Shown piece after piece: positions 34,453 through 46,500 of a stretch of DNA of 64,000 nt (position 1 is the first letter of the stretch; every line of letters begins with the position of its first letter). Source of the DNA: Akanthomyces muscarius (taxonomy: Eukaryota > Ascomycota > Sordariomycetes > Hypocreales > Cordycipitaceae); NCBI RefSeq assembly GCF_028009165.1, contig NC_079242.1, positions 806,001-870,000 on the forward strand, in the 5' to 3' direction. Both the position numbers and the translations under genes were made by a program. A model generated the notes under the pieces. That model ran no database searches and was not told where the DNA came from. It saw nothing but the letters and a program-made list of their open reading frames with translations.

Positions 34453-37400
34453 GGTGGTTTACTGATTTCGAGGTCGACAATTGCTGAAAAAAAAAAACAC
34501 TGTCTTGAAAAGGGTTAGCGATGTTCCATTGCCCAGAGTGCCAAGCCAGCAAAGAAAGAATGAGAGAGTCTTACACAGGAAGAGGAATAAAAAAAGGTGT
34601 GTCTAGGACCGAAGCACCTTGACTGCGGCAGGTGGTGCTAGCAAGGTGGGAGAGATGTAGGAGGGGTCCAGAGCCGCTTGCACGGAGGGGCAAGCCTCTA
34701 CATATATATTTTCGGATCTCTTACACTGACGCCACTGATTGGCAATGGGAATGCCGGTCGGGCAGAATGGGCGCAACAACATGTCATACTCCCAGCAGTG
34801 TCTGCCGATTTCAGCCGTAACCGGGATCCTCCCATGGACCTGATGGAGCTGGTTTAGTCCATCTTTCTAGCTACGGCGCGTACGCATCTAGGTGAGAATC
34901 ATGAGTGCCGGTTGACAGGGCAGAAAACTACAAGTAGCGGCCCCGTTGTTCGGCATTCAGCACCCCCACGCGGCCACGTTTAAACATCACTGCATTGAGC
35001 TAAATTCTCCGCTGTGATTTTGCAGGTAGGGTCGCATTGGACCAGTAAGTTCTGCACCTGTCAGGGCGGTGCTTTGTCTTTTGCTCTCTACGACCAGACC
35101 CTAGACGCAGTTGTCAAGGTTGTTCAATGGATCCCGCATGCCTGCGCGCTGTTCGGACATAGTCTCATCGCTCCGCCAGAGCTCGGAGAACGGCGTCTCA
35201 TCACGGGCACAGGCAAGCAAGCGGAGCACATGGATGCTCGAATGCAGTGTAACATCCACATGTGCTGCTTGGCGGAATTTGCCTGGGCCGTTCAGCTGCC
35301 CGAATGGGAGAGGACAGGGGGGTGGAACTGACGCTTCGGTTGGCTTGTTTTGGATCTGGGTAATACGGTCATTCCCCGCCACTGACCTAATGATCTCCCC
35401 AGGTTGCGTCTTTTTGCACCGCCGGAAGGCGCTCGAGCTCGCCCTCTCGGCGTATTCACACCTGGACAAGCTCAGGGACTCAGAGGCAGGCCTGAAGAGC
35501 CAGGAAGTTTTCGAACGGAGCACGGAAAAAGGCTAATTTTCGGTGCCGAAAGCCAAGCAGCTAGGGCTCTGCTTCTGGCGGGAGGGGCGCGAAAGCACTT
35601 ATATTGTCTTCCCAGCGCCATGTGGGGGGTGAGCGAATTTTTATCTGATGATCAGATAAAAAAAGGATCTGATAAGATCCAGACCTGGCCACACAGGCTG
35701 CCCACCGCCGCCATTCAGTCGCTGCACGGCCCCCTGTCCGCCTCGTCGTGAAAATTTTTCTTCAGCGCATTCGCTGCTTCTTGGCCTTGGTTTTTTTTCC
35801 AAGATGGGAGAGCAAGCCTTTATACTCCACAACCGAACTTGATTTGCACCCACTGCTCTCAATTGCCGGGCTGTTGTAATGGCCCACTCGCACCTTTTGT
35901 TTCTCCTCCTCGGTATGCACACCAGAAGCAAGTCATCTGCCCGAGGGTGGTCGCCCATCCAGGGCTGGACACTGGAAAACTGGCCGAGCGAGGAACAACA
36001 CTATCGCTGGGAACTTTTTCTGTCAAGAGGCATTTTGAGCCGCCACCCTCGGCCGCGTCCCTGTGAGGGGGGTGGACTAGTCGTGCAGCAAGCAACAGCA
36101 AGCTACGTAAATCCGCTGGCCGGGGCTGTGGAACCTTTATCTTGGATTGGCTCGTTGCGAGCTTCTCCCTGCATGACCCCTCTCTTGCGATGGCGCGCCG
36201 CCTGCTTGCCTGCATGCTTAGTGACGGGGATGTGCGCTCACTAAAAATATCAAGGCCGTCCGCCTGCCTGGAGCATATCCAGCTGATGGAGTACTGCGTT
36301 ATAACTAGTGGACAGACTTCCAATAGCCAGCGGAGTCTGTGCAGGACCGTATTGTCCCACTGACCTGTTTGGCCGAGCAGCATTGATATGCCGCCAAGTC
36401 ACTTGTCAGAGAGAGAGCGAGAGGGAGAGCTGTTGATAGTGGTGGTCGCAAAGCGTTTAGGCTGGCTCCTCCGATAGCTCCGCATTAGCTGTACAAATGG
36501 CGCCGTGCATGCAACGGCACGGAGCCACTCTTACCTTTAGCCCGGTCGCATCGTCTCGTCATGGACAAGACCGCCGCTGTGCGCCGTACCTGCGGGCGTA
36601 GCTGCCGGGAAAGGCTTACAAACTGCAGCGGTTTCATCGCATCTACCTGCCCGTCAGCCAGGCTGAGCCTTCCTTCTCCCCCCTTTCTCGCACCGCGCAC
36701 ATCTTGTGAAGACGCACTGGCATGGAAGGAACGCCGCCAATCTAACTTGCACCGTCCCTCGATCTGCATCTCAGACAGCTCATGTGGCGGATCCTGCCCA
36801 GCCACGCTCGTGAACTCGCATCTTACACTAAACCAACTTAGAAGCTCCACGCGAGAGACAGAGGTGCCACTGTGCCGCCCGTCACTTCCACTCCGCATAC
36901 TTCTTCAGCCCAACTATTATTAACCGGGCACGCTTTGCCTGCAACAACCATAACGGCCGGTCGCATATGACTACCCTTGCTGCAGGCCTACGTCAAGCAT
37001 TCATTCCCCTTGCGGCGAGAAGCAGCGCCATCTTCGAATCACGACACAGCGCTGAATAATTCCTTCGCTCTAACAGGCCGCCATCGATCCAAGGGCCCAC
37101 ACAAAATGCGACCAGCAGCCGTCGAACAGCTTGTCTTGCATTTGTGATCACGCAATGATATTTGTTTTACCAAGCTCCTAATTGGTTCATCACTTTTAGC
37201 TGCATCTTGCTGGAGCCCGCACGATTGCCCGAATACAGACGGAAAGGTCCAGAGGTAACCCTGCGATCCCGTCTCTACCAGGGTAGATGTGCCGAACGAG
37301 CCTGCGTGGTCCGTACGGCTGATGATAGCATGATTTGTTCGCTTACCCTCGTCGTAAAGACCATCCAACCTTGACGTGGCTTTTTCGTGGAATTTCACGG

Positions 37401-37598
37401 TTTTCCGCGGTCCCTATTCCTGGCATGCGCCGGCTGCGCGTTGTGACAAGTCACCCGGGCAGAAACTACTTTCTTTCCCAGACTCCACATGAAAGCAGCT
37501 GCTTTTAAACAAGCAATCAGGCTTTGAGCTTGCGCAAGTCGAGACATCATTCATTGACCGCCGACTACCACACCAGAACGAAATAGCGTGCCGCAACC
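34453..37598. other. 3.1 kb divergent sidA-sidC control region
   Basis: No supported gene. Holds the SreA-type cluster at 35641-35675 with TATA-like AT-rich boxes on both sides (around 35599-35606, reading toward sidA, and 35818-35825, reading toward sidC). If the right box is used, the sidC leader would exceed 1.7 kb and contain several ATGs, including frames opening at 35879 and 36561. Confidence 0.6.
35641..35675. promoter_or_regulatory. Triple SreA-type GATA cluster between sidA and sidC
   Basis: TTATCTGAT at 35641-35649 and ATCAGATAA at 35651-35659 form a perfect 19-bp palindrome around one G. ATCTGATAA follows at 35667-35675. All three match the ATCWGATAA consensus reported for SreA-type iron repressors. 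The cluster lies about 1.2 kb from the sidA start and 1.9 kb from the sidC start. Confidence 0.85.
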
Positions 37599-40500
37599 AT
37601 GGACAGCACCGCAGGCCTATCGGTCCTCAACCCATCGCCCAAAAGGGCATCTGGACCAACACTACTACACAATCTTGTACGGCCTGCCAGCGAGGACATT
37701 GCGCTGGAGCACCTCTGCGGAGGTGAAATCACCAAGCTCTCCTACAATTCACTCCACGAAGCTTCTGATGCATTGGCATCTCAAATCTCTCTGTCGTGCG
37801 ACTCTGTCCAAGGCCAGCTGATCGTACCTGTTCTTCTACAGCAGTCTCCAGATCTATATATCACGCTGCTAGCTATTCTCAAAGCGGGAGGTGCATTCTG
37901 TCCTTTAAACTTAGACGCTCCTGCAGAAAGAGTTCAGTTCATATTGAAAGATGTCGGTGCCAAGGTTGTCATTACTAGTCCAGAGCTGTCCTCTAGGATA
38001 CCCACAGATACAGGAGCCGCCATTCTTCACGCCTCCGACAACTATGAAGTCGCTGGCCAGCATCAACAGGCCACCACACGGCAGCCCACGCCGGACAGCT
38101 ACGCCTATGTAATGTACACGTCGGGGTCGACCGGCACGCCCAAAGGTGTCTCGATATCCCATTCTGCTGTCACGCAAGCGCTTCTCGCCCACGACCCTCA
38201 CATCCCGCGCTTTTCAAGATTCTTTCAATTTGCAGCGCCAACCTTCGACGTCTCCGTCTTTGAGATCTTCTTCCCTCTTTTCCGCGGCCAGAATCTCATC
38301 AGCGCTAGCCGGCAAGAAACACTGAACGACCTTCCCGCTGTACTGCGGCATATGAACGTCGATGCTTGCGAGCTTACGCCGACAGTGGCAGCAAGTCTCC
38401 TCCGAAAGAGAGAAAATGCGCCCCAACTCAAGCTCTTGCTGACAATTGGAGAGATGCTGAACCCGCTGGTGGTGAGAGAGTTTGGCAGCTCTGGGGACAG
38501 AAACAGCATTCTGTGGGCAATGTATGGCCCGACGGAGGCAACGATTCACTGGTAAGCTGAAAAGGTCCTCGATAAGAAAATACTTGGTAGCTGTGCTAAC
38601 GCGGTTTCAACAGTACATTACAAGGAGACTTTCAATCAGACTCATCTACCGGAAACATCGGAACTCCGCTGGAAACTGTATCCTGTTTCGTCATCAAGCC
38701 AGTGACCGACGGATCTGACCCAGCCGAATTCGAAGTACTCCCCATGGGACACATTGGCGAACTCGCGGTTGGTGGACACCAGCTTGCGTCCGGGTACCAC
38801 AACGATGCGCTAAAAACGAACAATGCGTTTATCAACTCACCATACGGGCGTGTATATCGCACCGGCGACAAAGCCAAACTTAATGAGGATGGGACCCTCG
38901 AATGCTCGGGGCGTATATCTGATGGGCAGGTCAAGCTGCGGGGGCAGCGTATTGAGCTGGGAGAAATTGAGCATGCGGCCCTAAAGACGAGAGGATGCCA
39001 CGGTGCCACTGCAAGGGTGATTGGCGCAATTTTGGTCCTCTTCTGTGCCGTGGATGAATGTGTCTCGGAAGGCGATATTCTTGACAACTGCAGTCAGTGG
39101 CTGCCGCAATTCATGGTACCTGGCGAAGTGGTACTTTCAGAGGAGCTGCCGAGACTACCCAGCGGCAAAGTCAACGCAAAAGAACTTCAGAGGCGATTTG
39201 AGCAAGCAAAAAGCCAAATAGCAGAATCCGACGACCTCGAAAAGACTACAGAGCCTGAGCTACTGCAGGTTCTACAGGATTATTTTGGGTCGCAACTGAG
39301 TCTTCAGACCGAGCTGACCCGGGCTGGACTAGACTCCCTCACATCGATCGGGCTTTCTTCTAGTTTGCGACATGTTGGGTACAATATACAGGCTGCGTCG
39401 CTGCTGAGGCTGAAGAACATCAAGCACCTCATTTCCTCGATATCAAGATGTGATGAGATCGAGGAAAATGGCAAGAAAATTCGGCCGACGGTCAGCTGCC
39501 TTAAGAGACTGGCCGAGATCAAGTCTGAAGAACTCGAGGCCGAAATCTCATATCGCAAAATTCAGGACGTCCTCCCTTGCTCCAATTTGCAAATTGCCAT
39601 GCTCTCTGAAACAATGCGCAACCCTGAGGCGTATTGGAATACTGTGGTTCTTCAACTGTCTACGACAGCGGCTGCTGATGAGGTACGGCGGGCCATCCGC
39701 GAAGTTGTTCGGCAGAATGAGATTCTTAGAACTGGGTTTCTGCAACATGAGTCCGAATTTTATTCTATTATCTTTGATGGTATAAACTCAAATTGCATCA
39801 CGACATCGAGCGGAAGCGGCCTGGCAACGGCAAATAAATCCAGTGCAAGTTTACTACACCCATTGCAGATTCACATCACCACAATTGCCGAGGAAAATAT
39901 GCACAGCCTCCAAATATACATCCATCACGCCATCTACGACGGCTGGTCTCTGGACCTTCTGAAGTCTGATTTGGCAAGAGCCATCGACAACAAGAAGCTG
40001 CTACCGACACGGGCCCAATTTCGAGACGTGCTCGCCTTTTCCTTGTCAGAGGAATGTGAACAATTCGACGAAAAAGCCAGAGTATTCTGGGCTGACTACC
40101 TTTTTGGATGGAACAAGCCCCCCTTTCCTCGACTTATTCCTCGGACATTATCTTCCAAGAAAATCCAGTCAAGAACATACAGACATTCGCACCCGAGCTT
40201 GTCTAATCGCGCATATGCCGGGAGCGCCCAAGTACCATTTCAGGCGGCGCTTGCACTGGTCTGGAGTGGTATCCTGGGGTTGCAGGACGTCGTAATAGGC
40301 TCTGTAACTTCTGGTCGCACGATTCCGGTAAAAGGCGTCGAAGGGATCATGGGACCGTGCATCAGCTCATTGCCGCTTCGTGTCAATATGGAGCGTATGG
40401 CTACTATCGATGATCTTGTTAATAGCATATCATCGAGCAATCGACAGATGATGGAGCATTCGACGCTGTCGCAGCTTGCCGTCAAGAAAGCTGTGAACAT

Positions 40501-43500
40501 GTATGGCGCTGAACATTTATATGACGTACTGCTTGTCTACCAAGAGTCTCTTGAGCAGCGAAAACAGACAAGCAGCGTCATCAGGGAGATTGCGCATATT
40601 GATAGACTGGAAACCAAGTTAGTGCTCGAAGTGCAGCCAGTCCAGGGCGCTGTCATACTCCAAGCGACCTTTCACGATGACTATTTTCCGTCAGATCTGG
40701 TGGAGAAAATGCTGAGACAAGTTGGACTACTATCCTCAGCTATCATTGAGAGCCCACATTCGCCATTAGAGTCTACGCGATCATTGAAAGCAGACATCTC
40801 TGCTTACAATATGGGGCTGGAAAAGATGAACCGCAACTCACGACTGGATAACCTTGCTGTCGTCGTGGAACAAGCAGCGACTGAGCATGGTGACCGCCTA
40901 GCAGTTTCTTTTGCTACGAAAATATCAGCTGCCTCCTTCAAAACAGCAACAATCACATACAAAGACCTCAATCGCAACGCGAATCGCATCGCACACTTTC
41001 TATTGAGTCAGAAGGTGCACTCCGGTGAGGTCATACCTATCATCATGAACAAATCTATACGCCTCTACACGGCCATCCTGGGTATCATAAAAGCTGGGTG
41101 CGGCTACTTGCCGTTGCTACCTTCGACACCAAATGTAAGAATATCGGAGATTCTTAGCCAGTCAAAGTCCCGCCTCTGCCTTGCTGATGAGGATTCTCTG
41201 AGAGATGTTCCACTTTCAACCGCTGTCCGAACAATCCTCATCGATGAAGAGTCAATGGAAGACTACTCCGCTGCTGACCCATCGGTTCACATCAAAGACA
41301 GCAACGCGGCCTACGTCATCTACACATCCGGAACAACGGGCACCCCAAAAGGCGTCACTGTCAGCCACAAGAATATTGCTAGCAACGTCACCTACCTTGG
41401 AATTGAGTATCCAGACGCTAAGAAGGGAACGTCAAAGTTCTTGCAAGCCTGCTCGCAGGCATTTGATGTCTCGGTCTTTGAGATATTTTTCGCATGGCAT
41501 AAGGGTATGTGTCTGTGTGCTGCGACAAATGATGTACTATTTGCGGACATTGAGGAGACCATCCGCAAATTCGAAATAACCCACCTCAGTCTGACACCCA
41601 CAATTGCATCGCTTATTGATCCATCCAACGTTCCCAGCATCGAATTCTTGGTGACTGCTGGAGAGCCCATGACTAATGCTGTCAATGAACGATGGAATAA
41701 GTTTCTGTGGCAAGGCTATGGCCCGTCGGAAACGACGAATATCTGCTCCGTCAAGAAGATGTCACCATATGACTACATTGAACATCTTGGACTTGTCTTC
41801 GGCAACACTTCCGTTGCTGTTCTGGAGCCAAAGGGTTTCTCAACGCTTCCCATTGGCTGGGCTGGTGAATTTTGTTTTGGCGGCGATCAAGTTGCGACGG
41901 GCTATCTCAACATGCCGCGCCTGACTGCGGAAAAGTTCTTCCAGCACTCAGCTTATGGCAGACTTTATCGCTCAGGAGACTTTGGCCGTATGCTTCCAGA
42001 TGGATCCCTGGTGATTCTGGGCCGCATTGATGACCAAGTCAAGTTGCGAGGGCAGCGCATCGAAGCTATAGAGATAAATGGCATTGTGTCGAGGATATCT
42101 TCCGCAACTGCAGCCGTCACACTTGTGCTGAAACGGAAAGACTCCATGGGTGAATGGCTGGTGACATTCTACGTCAAGGACAAGGCCGTCGAAGAATTCT
42201 GCATCTTGGATGCAGACACAGCCACAAAAGATGAAGTCTTTGCAGAGCTGCATACCAAGCTGTCCTCGTACATGGTGCCCTCCTACTTGATCCCCGTTTC
42301 GCGCATTCCTCTTACTCCCAGTGGAAAGGTCGACAAACGAGCAATCAACGCTGCCTTTGCGCTGCTATCGAAAGACTACCTGAAGACAGTTGCCCATAAT
42401 ACGTTCACGGAGGATGATGAAGACTGGAATGACGTGGAGCACTCCATTGCCTCGCTGATGGCCAGCTCTCTCAAAGTGTCCCGCGACGATATTGGCAGGT
42501 GGACGCCACTCGCGATTCTTGGGCTGGACTCACTCTCAGCAATTCAAGTTTCTCAAAGTCTGACGAAGGAACTCAGCACAACGGTGTCTATTTCGTCCAT
42601 TTTACAGCATCCGACCGTCGCACAGCTTGCCAGAAAGCTGCAATCTAACCGAGGAAGTGGCAATGTCACCCCTGCAAGTGAGTATTTTGATGCCAAATTC
42701 CTGGAATCCGTCAAATCTATGCTTGCAAAGGAAAGCAAAGACGTTGTCGAGATTCTACCATGCTCTCCACTGCAAGAAGCCATGGTGTCTCGGGGAAAGT
42801 CAAATTATTACAACAAGTCGCTTCTGCGCCTTCATGTCGATCCCTACGAGATGAGAGGCTACTGGCAGCACATGTGCGAGCGCCACAGCATTCTGCGAAC
42901 GTGTTTTGTGTCTACGAATAGCTCGACTTACCCCATCGCGCAAGTGTCACTCGCTGAATGGGAGCTTCCATGCCATGAGTTTACAGTGACGCAGCCATCC
43001 CTCGAGGGCGCTATCCAGGAGCATCTCGGCCTGGTACCAGAGCCACTAGATACAAGTACCCCTCCTCTATCGTTGGCTTTGATAAGGTACGGAGAAATCA
43101 ACTTCCTCTCTTTCATTTGCCACCACGCGCTGTACGACGGAGTAGCGATGGAGTGCCTCTGGCGTGAGGTAGAAGCTCTTGCTCGCGGCGAGCAGCTGCG
43201 GCCGCCTGTTGCTCAAGGTCCATTCATCACCGAGATTTTGAAACTGCCCGGTACTGGAAAGATATTCTGGAAGCAGCAGCTTTCAAATTTCCAGCCATCG
43301 CTCCTGTTCCGCAAGCCCAGCGGAAAGGCTGTCCAGCAAGTCACACATACACTCACTGTTGAAAGATCGCTACACAAGACCCAGCACCAGATAAAGTCGC
43401 TTGGTATTTCTCTTCTCTCTCTCTGTCAGGCTACTATGGCGAGATTGCTGGCGATTTTGAGCCAGAAGAGCGATGTTTGCTTTGGCAACGTTATGAATGG

Positions 43501-46500
43501 GCGAACAATCGGTGTCGAAGGAATCGAAAGGCTGGTGGCGCCTTGCTTCAACACTGTGCCTATTCGTCAGGATTTGCCAGCTTCGCTGTCCAATATTGAT
43601 CTCGCAAAGAACTTGCTGGCTCTGAACACGCGTATGCTCGAGCACCAGTTCACCCCTTTGCGCCAGGTTCAGAAGATTGCGGCGACTGAGACAAGGCATC
43701 TTTTTGACGCTCTGCTGCTCGTCCAACAGCCGCTGCAAGAAATGGATGTCAATGTGTGGACGCTAGAAGAAGACGCTGGAGTCATGGACCTTCCATTAGT
43801 CTGTGAAGTCACTCCTTGCCCAAATCTCAATACGCTGGTGCTCGACGTGCATTACGACATGTCTGCGGTACCTAATATCTTGGCCGCAGGGGTCGCTGAA
43901 CTGTTCAAGCACATACTCTTACAAATTCTCGAATCTCCCCATGCAGTGTTGGACAACCGCCATATCCCCGAGTCGCTGCTTGATCAAGTTCGTCTCCGGC
44001 AGCTGTACTTCTTCGAAAATAATGAAGACGAGTATGAGAAAGATGGCAGCGACTCCACCTGGTCCGAAGAAGAGCTTGCTGTTCGAGGTGTTTTGGCTGA
44101 ACTATCTCAAGCCCCCGCTCAGCGCATCGACCGGACTACCAGTTTGTTCAAGCTCGGTCTTGACAGTATTAGTGCTGTTCAAGTAGCGGCGTTCCTTCGC
44201 CAGAAAGATTACTCCATTTCTGCATCAGACATTATTGAGTGTCAGAACTGCTTGAAGATCGCCAAACGGATATTTGACAACGGCTATCAACCAAAGAAGG
44301 AGCTGAAGCTGTACGACTTTGCCGCATTTGATACCGATGTGCGTCCTTTGCTGAGCATCACCGAGGACGGGTACGAATTACTCCCCTGCACGCCCATGCA
44401 GTCCGCTATGCTCTCCGCTTACGTTTCCTCTGATGGAGTGCATTATCTCAATGAAATAACCCTTGAGATGAACGATAAAATCACTGCTGCATTAGTGGTC
44501 GAAAAGTGGACGCAGCTGGTCGCTGCCCATTCGATGCTCAGGACTGGCTTTGTTCCAGTTCGTCATACCGACTGCGCCTACGCCATGATTCAATATGGAA
44601 GCGTGAGGAGCGAACAATTCGTATATATTGAGAATGACGAGTTTAGCCCAAGATGCTGGAAGAAGAATGCAACAAAGGGTATACAAGCAGCCTTGCACTT
44701 GCCGCCGTGGAGGCTGGCGGTTGCGATGATGGATGGTGTGGTTCGGGTTCATCTGGTCATGCACCACGCGCTCTATGATGCAACTTCACTTCAAGAACTG
44801 TTGTCCAATTTTGGAAGACTTTTGAATAGTCAAGAAATCCCGTCCGTGCAGGATGTCCGTGTTGGTCTTTCTAGAGTGTTGCAGCGCAGCGCAGAAGAGC
44901 AGGAAGAAGCTTCTGCATTTTGGCGACAACTGGGAGATCAGGCAACAATTAACCGCTTCCCGCTTCTTACACCACTCAGAGAAACGAACAGAGTTATACT
45001 CATTGAAGAACTTCCCTCCGCACTTACAAGTTCCGATCTGCACCAACTGACGAAGAGCTTGGGGATCTCTGTGCAGACAGCGATCTTGGCGTCGTGGACT
45101 AGGCTCTTGTCAGGCTACAGCGGAGAGGAAGCAGTCGTCTTTGGAGTCACATTCTCAGGCAGGACGTGTGAAGCCACCCTCAGTACACCTGTACCGTGCC
45201 TGACAACTGTACCGGTCGTTGCTCAGAATGTCGGGTCAAACAAAGATCTTTTGGATGAAATGATGCGATCGATCTCCAGTATTCACCAACATCAGTTTCT
45301 TCCACTGAGCCGCATTCAGAAGGAAATGGGTCACCCTGCAACGCCACTCTTTGACACACTTGTTGCATATCAGAAGATTGAGGGTGAGACTGGCGAGCGA
45401 CCCTGGGTGCAGAAACAAGACGATGCAGCTGCCGAGTTTCCGGTGTCGCTCGAAGTCGAACCCGCCAGTGACGGCAGTATTTGCCTTCGACTCACTTGTT
45501 TCAGTGACATTATACCTTCCGAGCAAGCCAGAATGCTGTTGCGTCAATTTGACGCCACCATAGAAGATCTGCTCCTAAACCCAGACGGCCACCAGTACAA
45601 TCTACACAGACACCATCCGCAGATTTTCGCAATATCCGCACCTTTGGAACCTACTATGAATGCGCCTGTCGAGCTTTTACATCAATTTGTGGAACTCCAG
45701 GCGAAGCTCAACCCAAATAAGATCGCACTGGAGCATGTCAGCGGATTCCGTGGCAAAAAACCAATCCGCGATCGATGGACATTCGCTCAAATCGATTCCA
45801 TTGGTAACCAGGTGGCAAATATGCTGTCAAGCCGAACTGAAGCTGGAAGTATCATTGCAGTTCACTTTGACAAATGCCCTGAAGCGTATTTTGCGATCCT
45901 GGGCATCTTGAAGTCAGGCTCTGCATTTGTCGCCCTTGACTTTAACGCCCCGAATGCTCGGAAGGAGTTTATCCTACAAGACTCGCAAGCCCCCTGTCTA
46001 CTCACCAGCCATGGTAGTGTCATTGACTTTGCAGCGCCTTGCCCTGTCATTGTAATTGACGATGCCCTTCTCGCAGACTACCCAGAAGTTTCATGTGAGA
46101 TCAATGGGGCTCTCTCTCCTAGCAGTACTTGCTATTGTTTATATACATCAGGAACTACGGGCACTCCAAAAGGCTGCGAGATTACTCATGAAAACACAGT
46201 CCAGTGCATGATGGCGTTTCAAGACCTCTTTCGGGGCCACTGGACAGACGATTCACGATGGCTCCAGTTTGCGGCGCTGCATTTCGATGTGTCGGTGCTT
46301 GAACAGTATTGGAGCTGGTCCGTTGGAATGACAGTCGTTGCCGCGAAGAAGGATTTAATCCTAGACGACCTCATCGGCTTCATTAATAATGCCGACATTA
46401 CACACATTGACTTGACACCGAGTCTGGCCAGACTCACTCACCCCGACACAGTTCCCGGTCTTTGTCGCGGCGTCTTCATCACTGGCGGAGAACAGTTGAA

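Noticed and set aside
35879..36244. Small gene starting MAHSHLLFLLLG
   Set aside because: The first residues look hydrophobic, but the rest is random-looking; treated as a possible upstream frame in the sidC leader, not as a gene.
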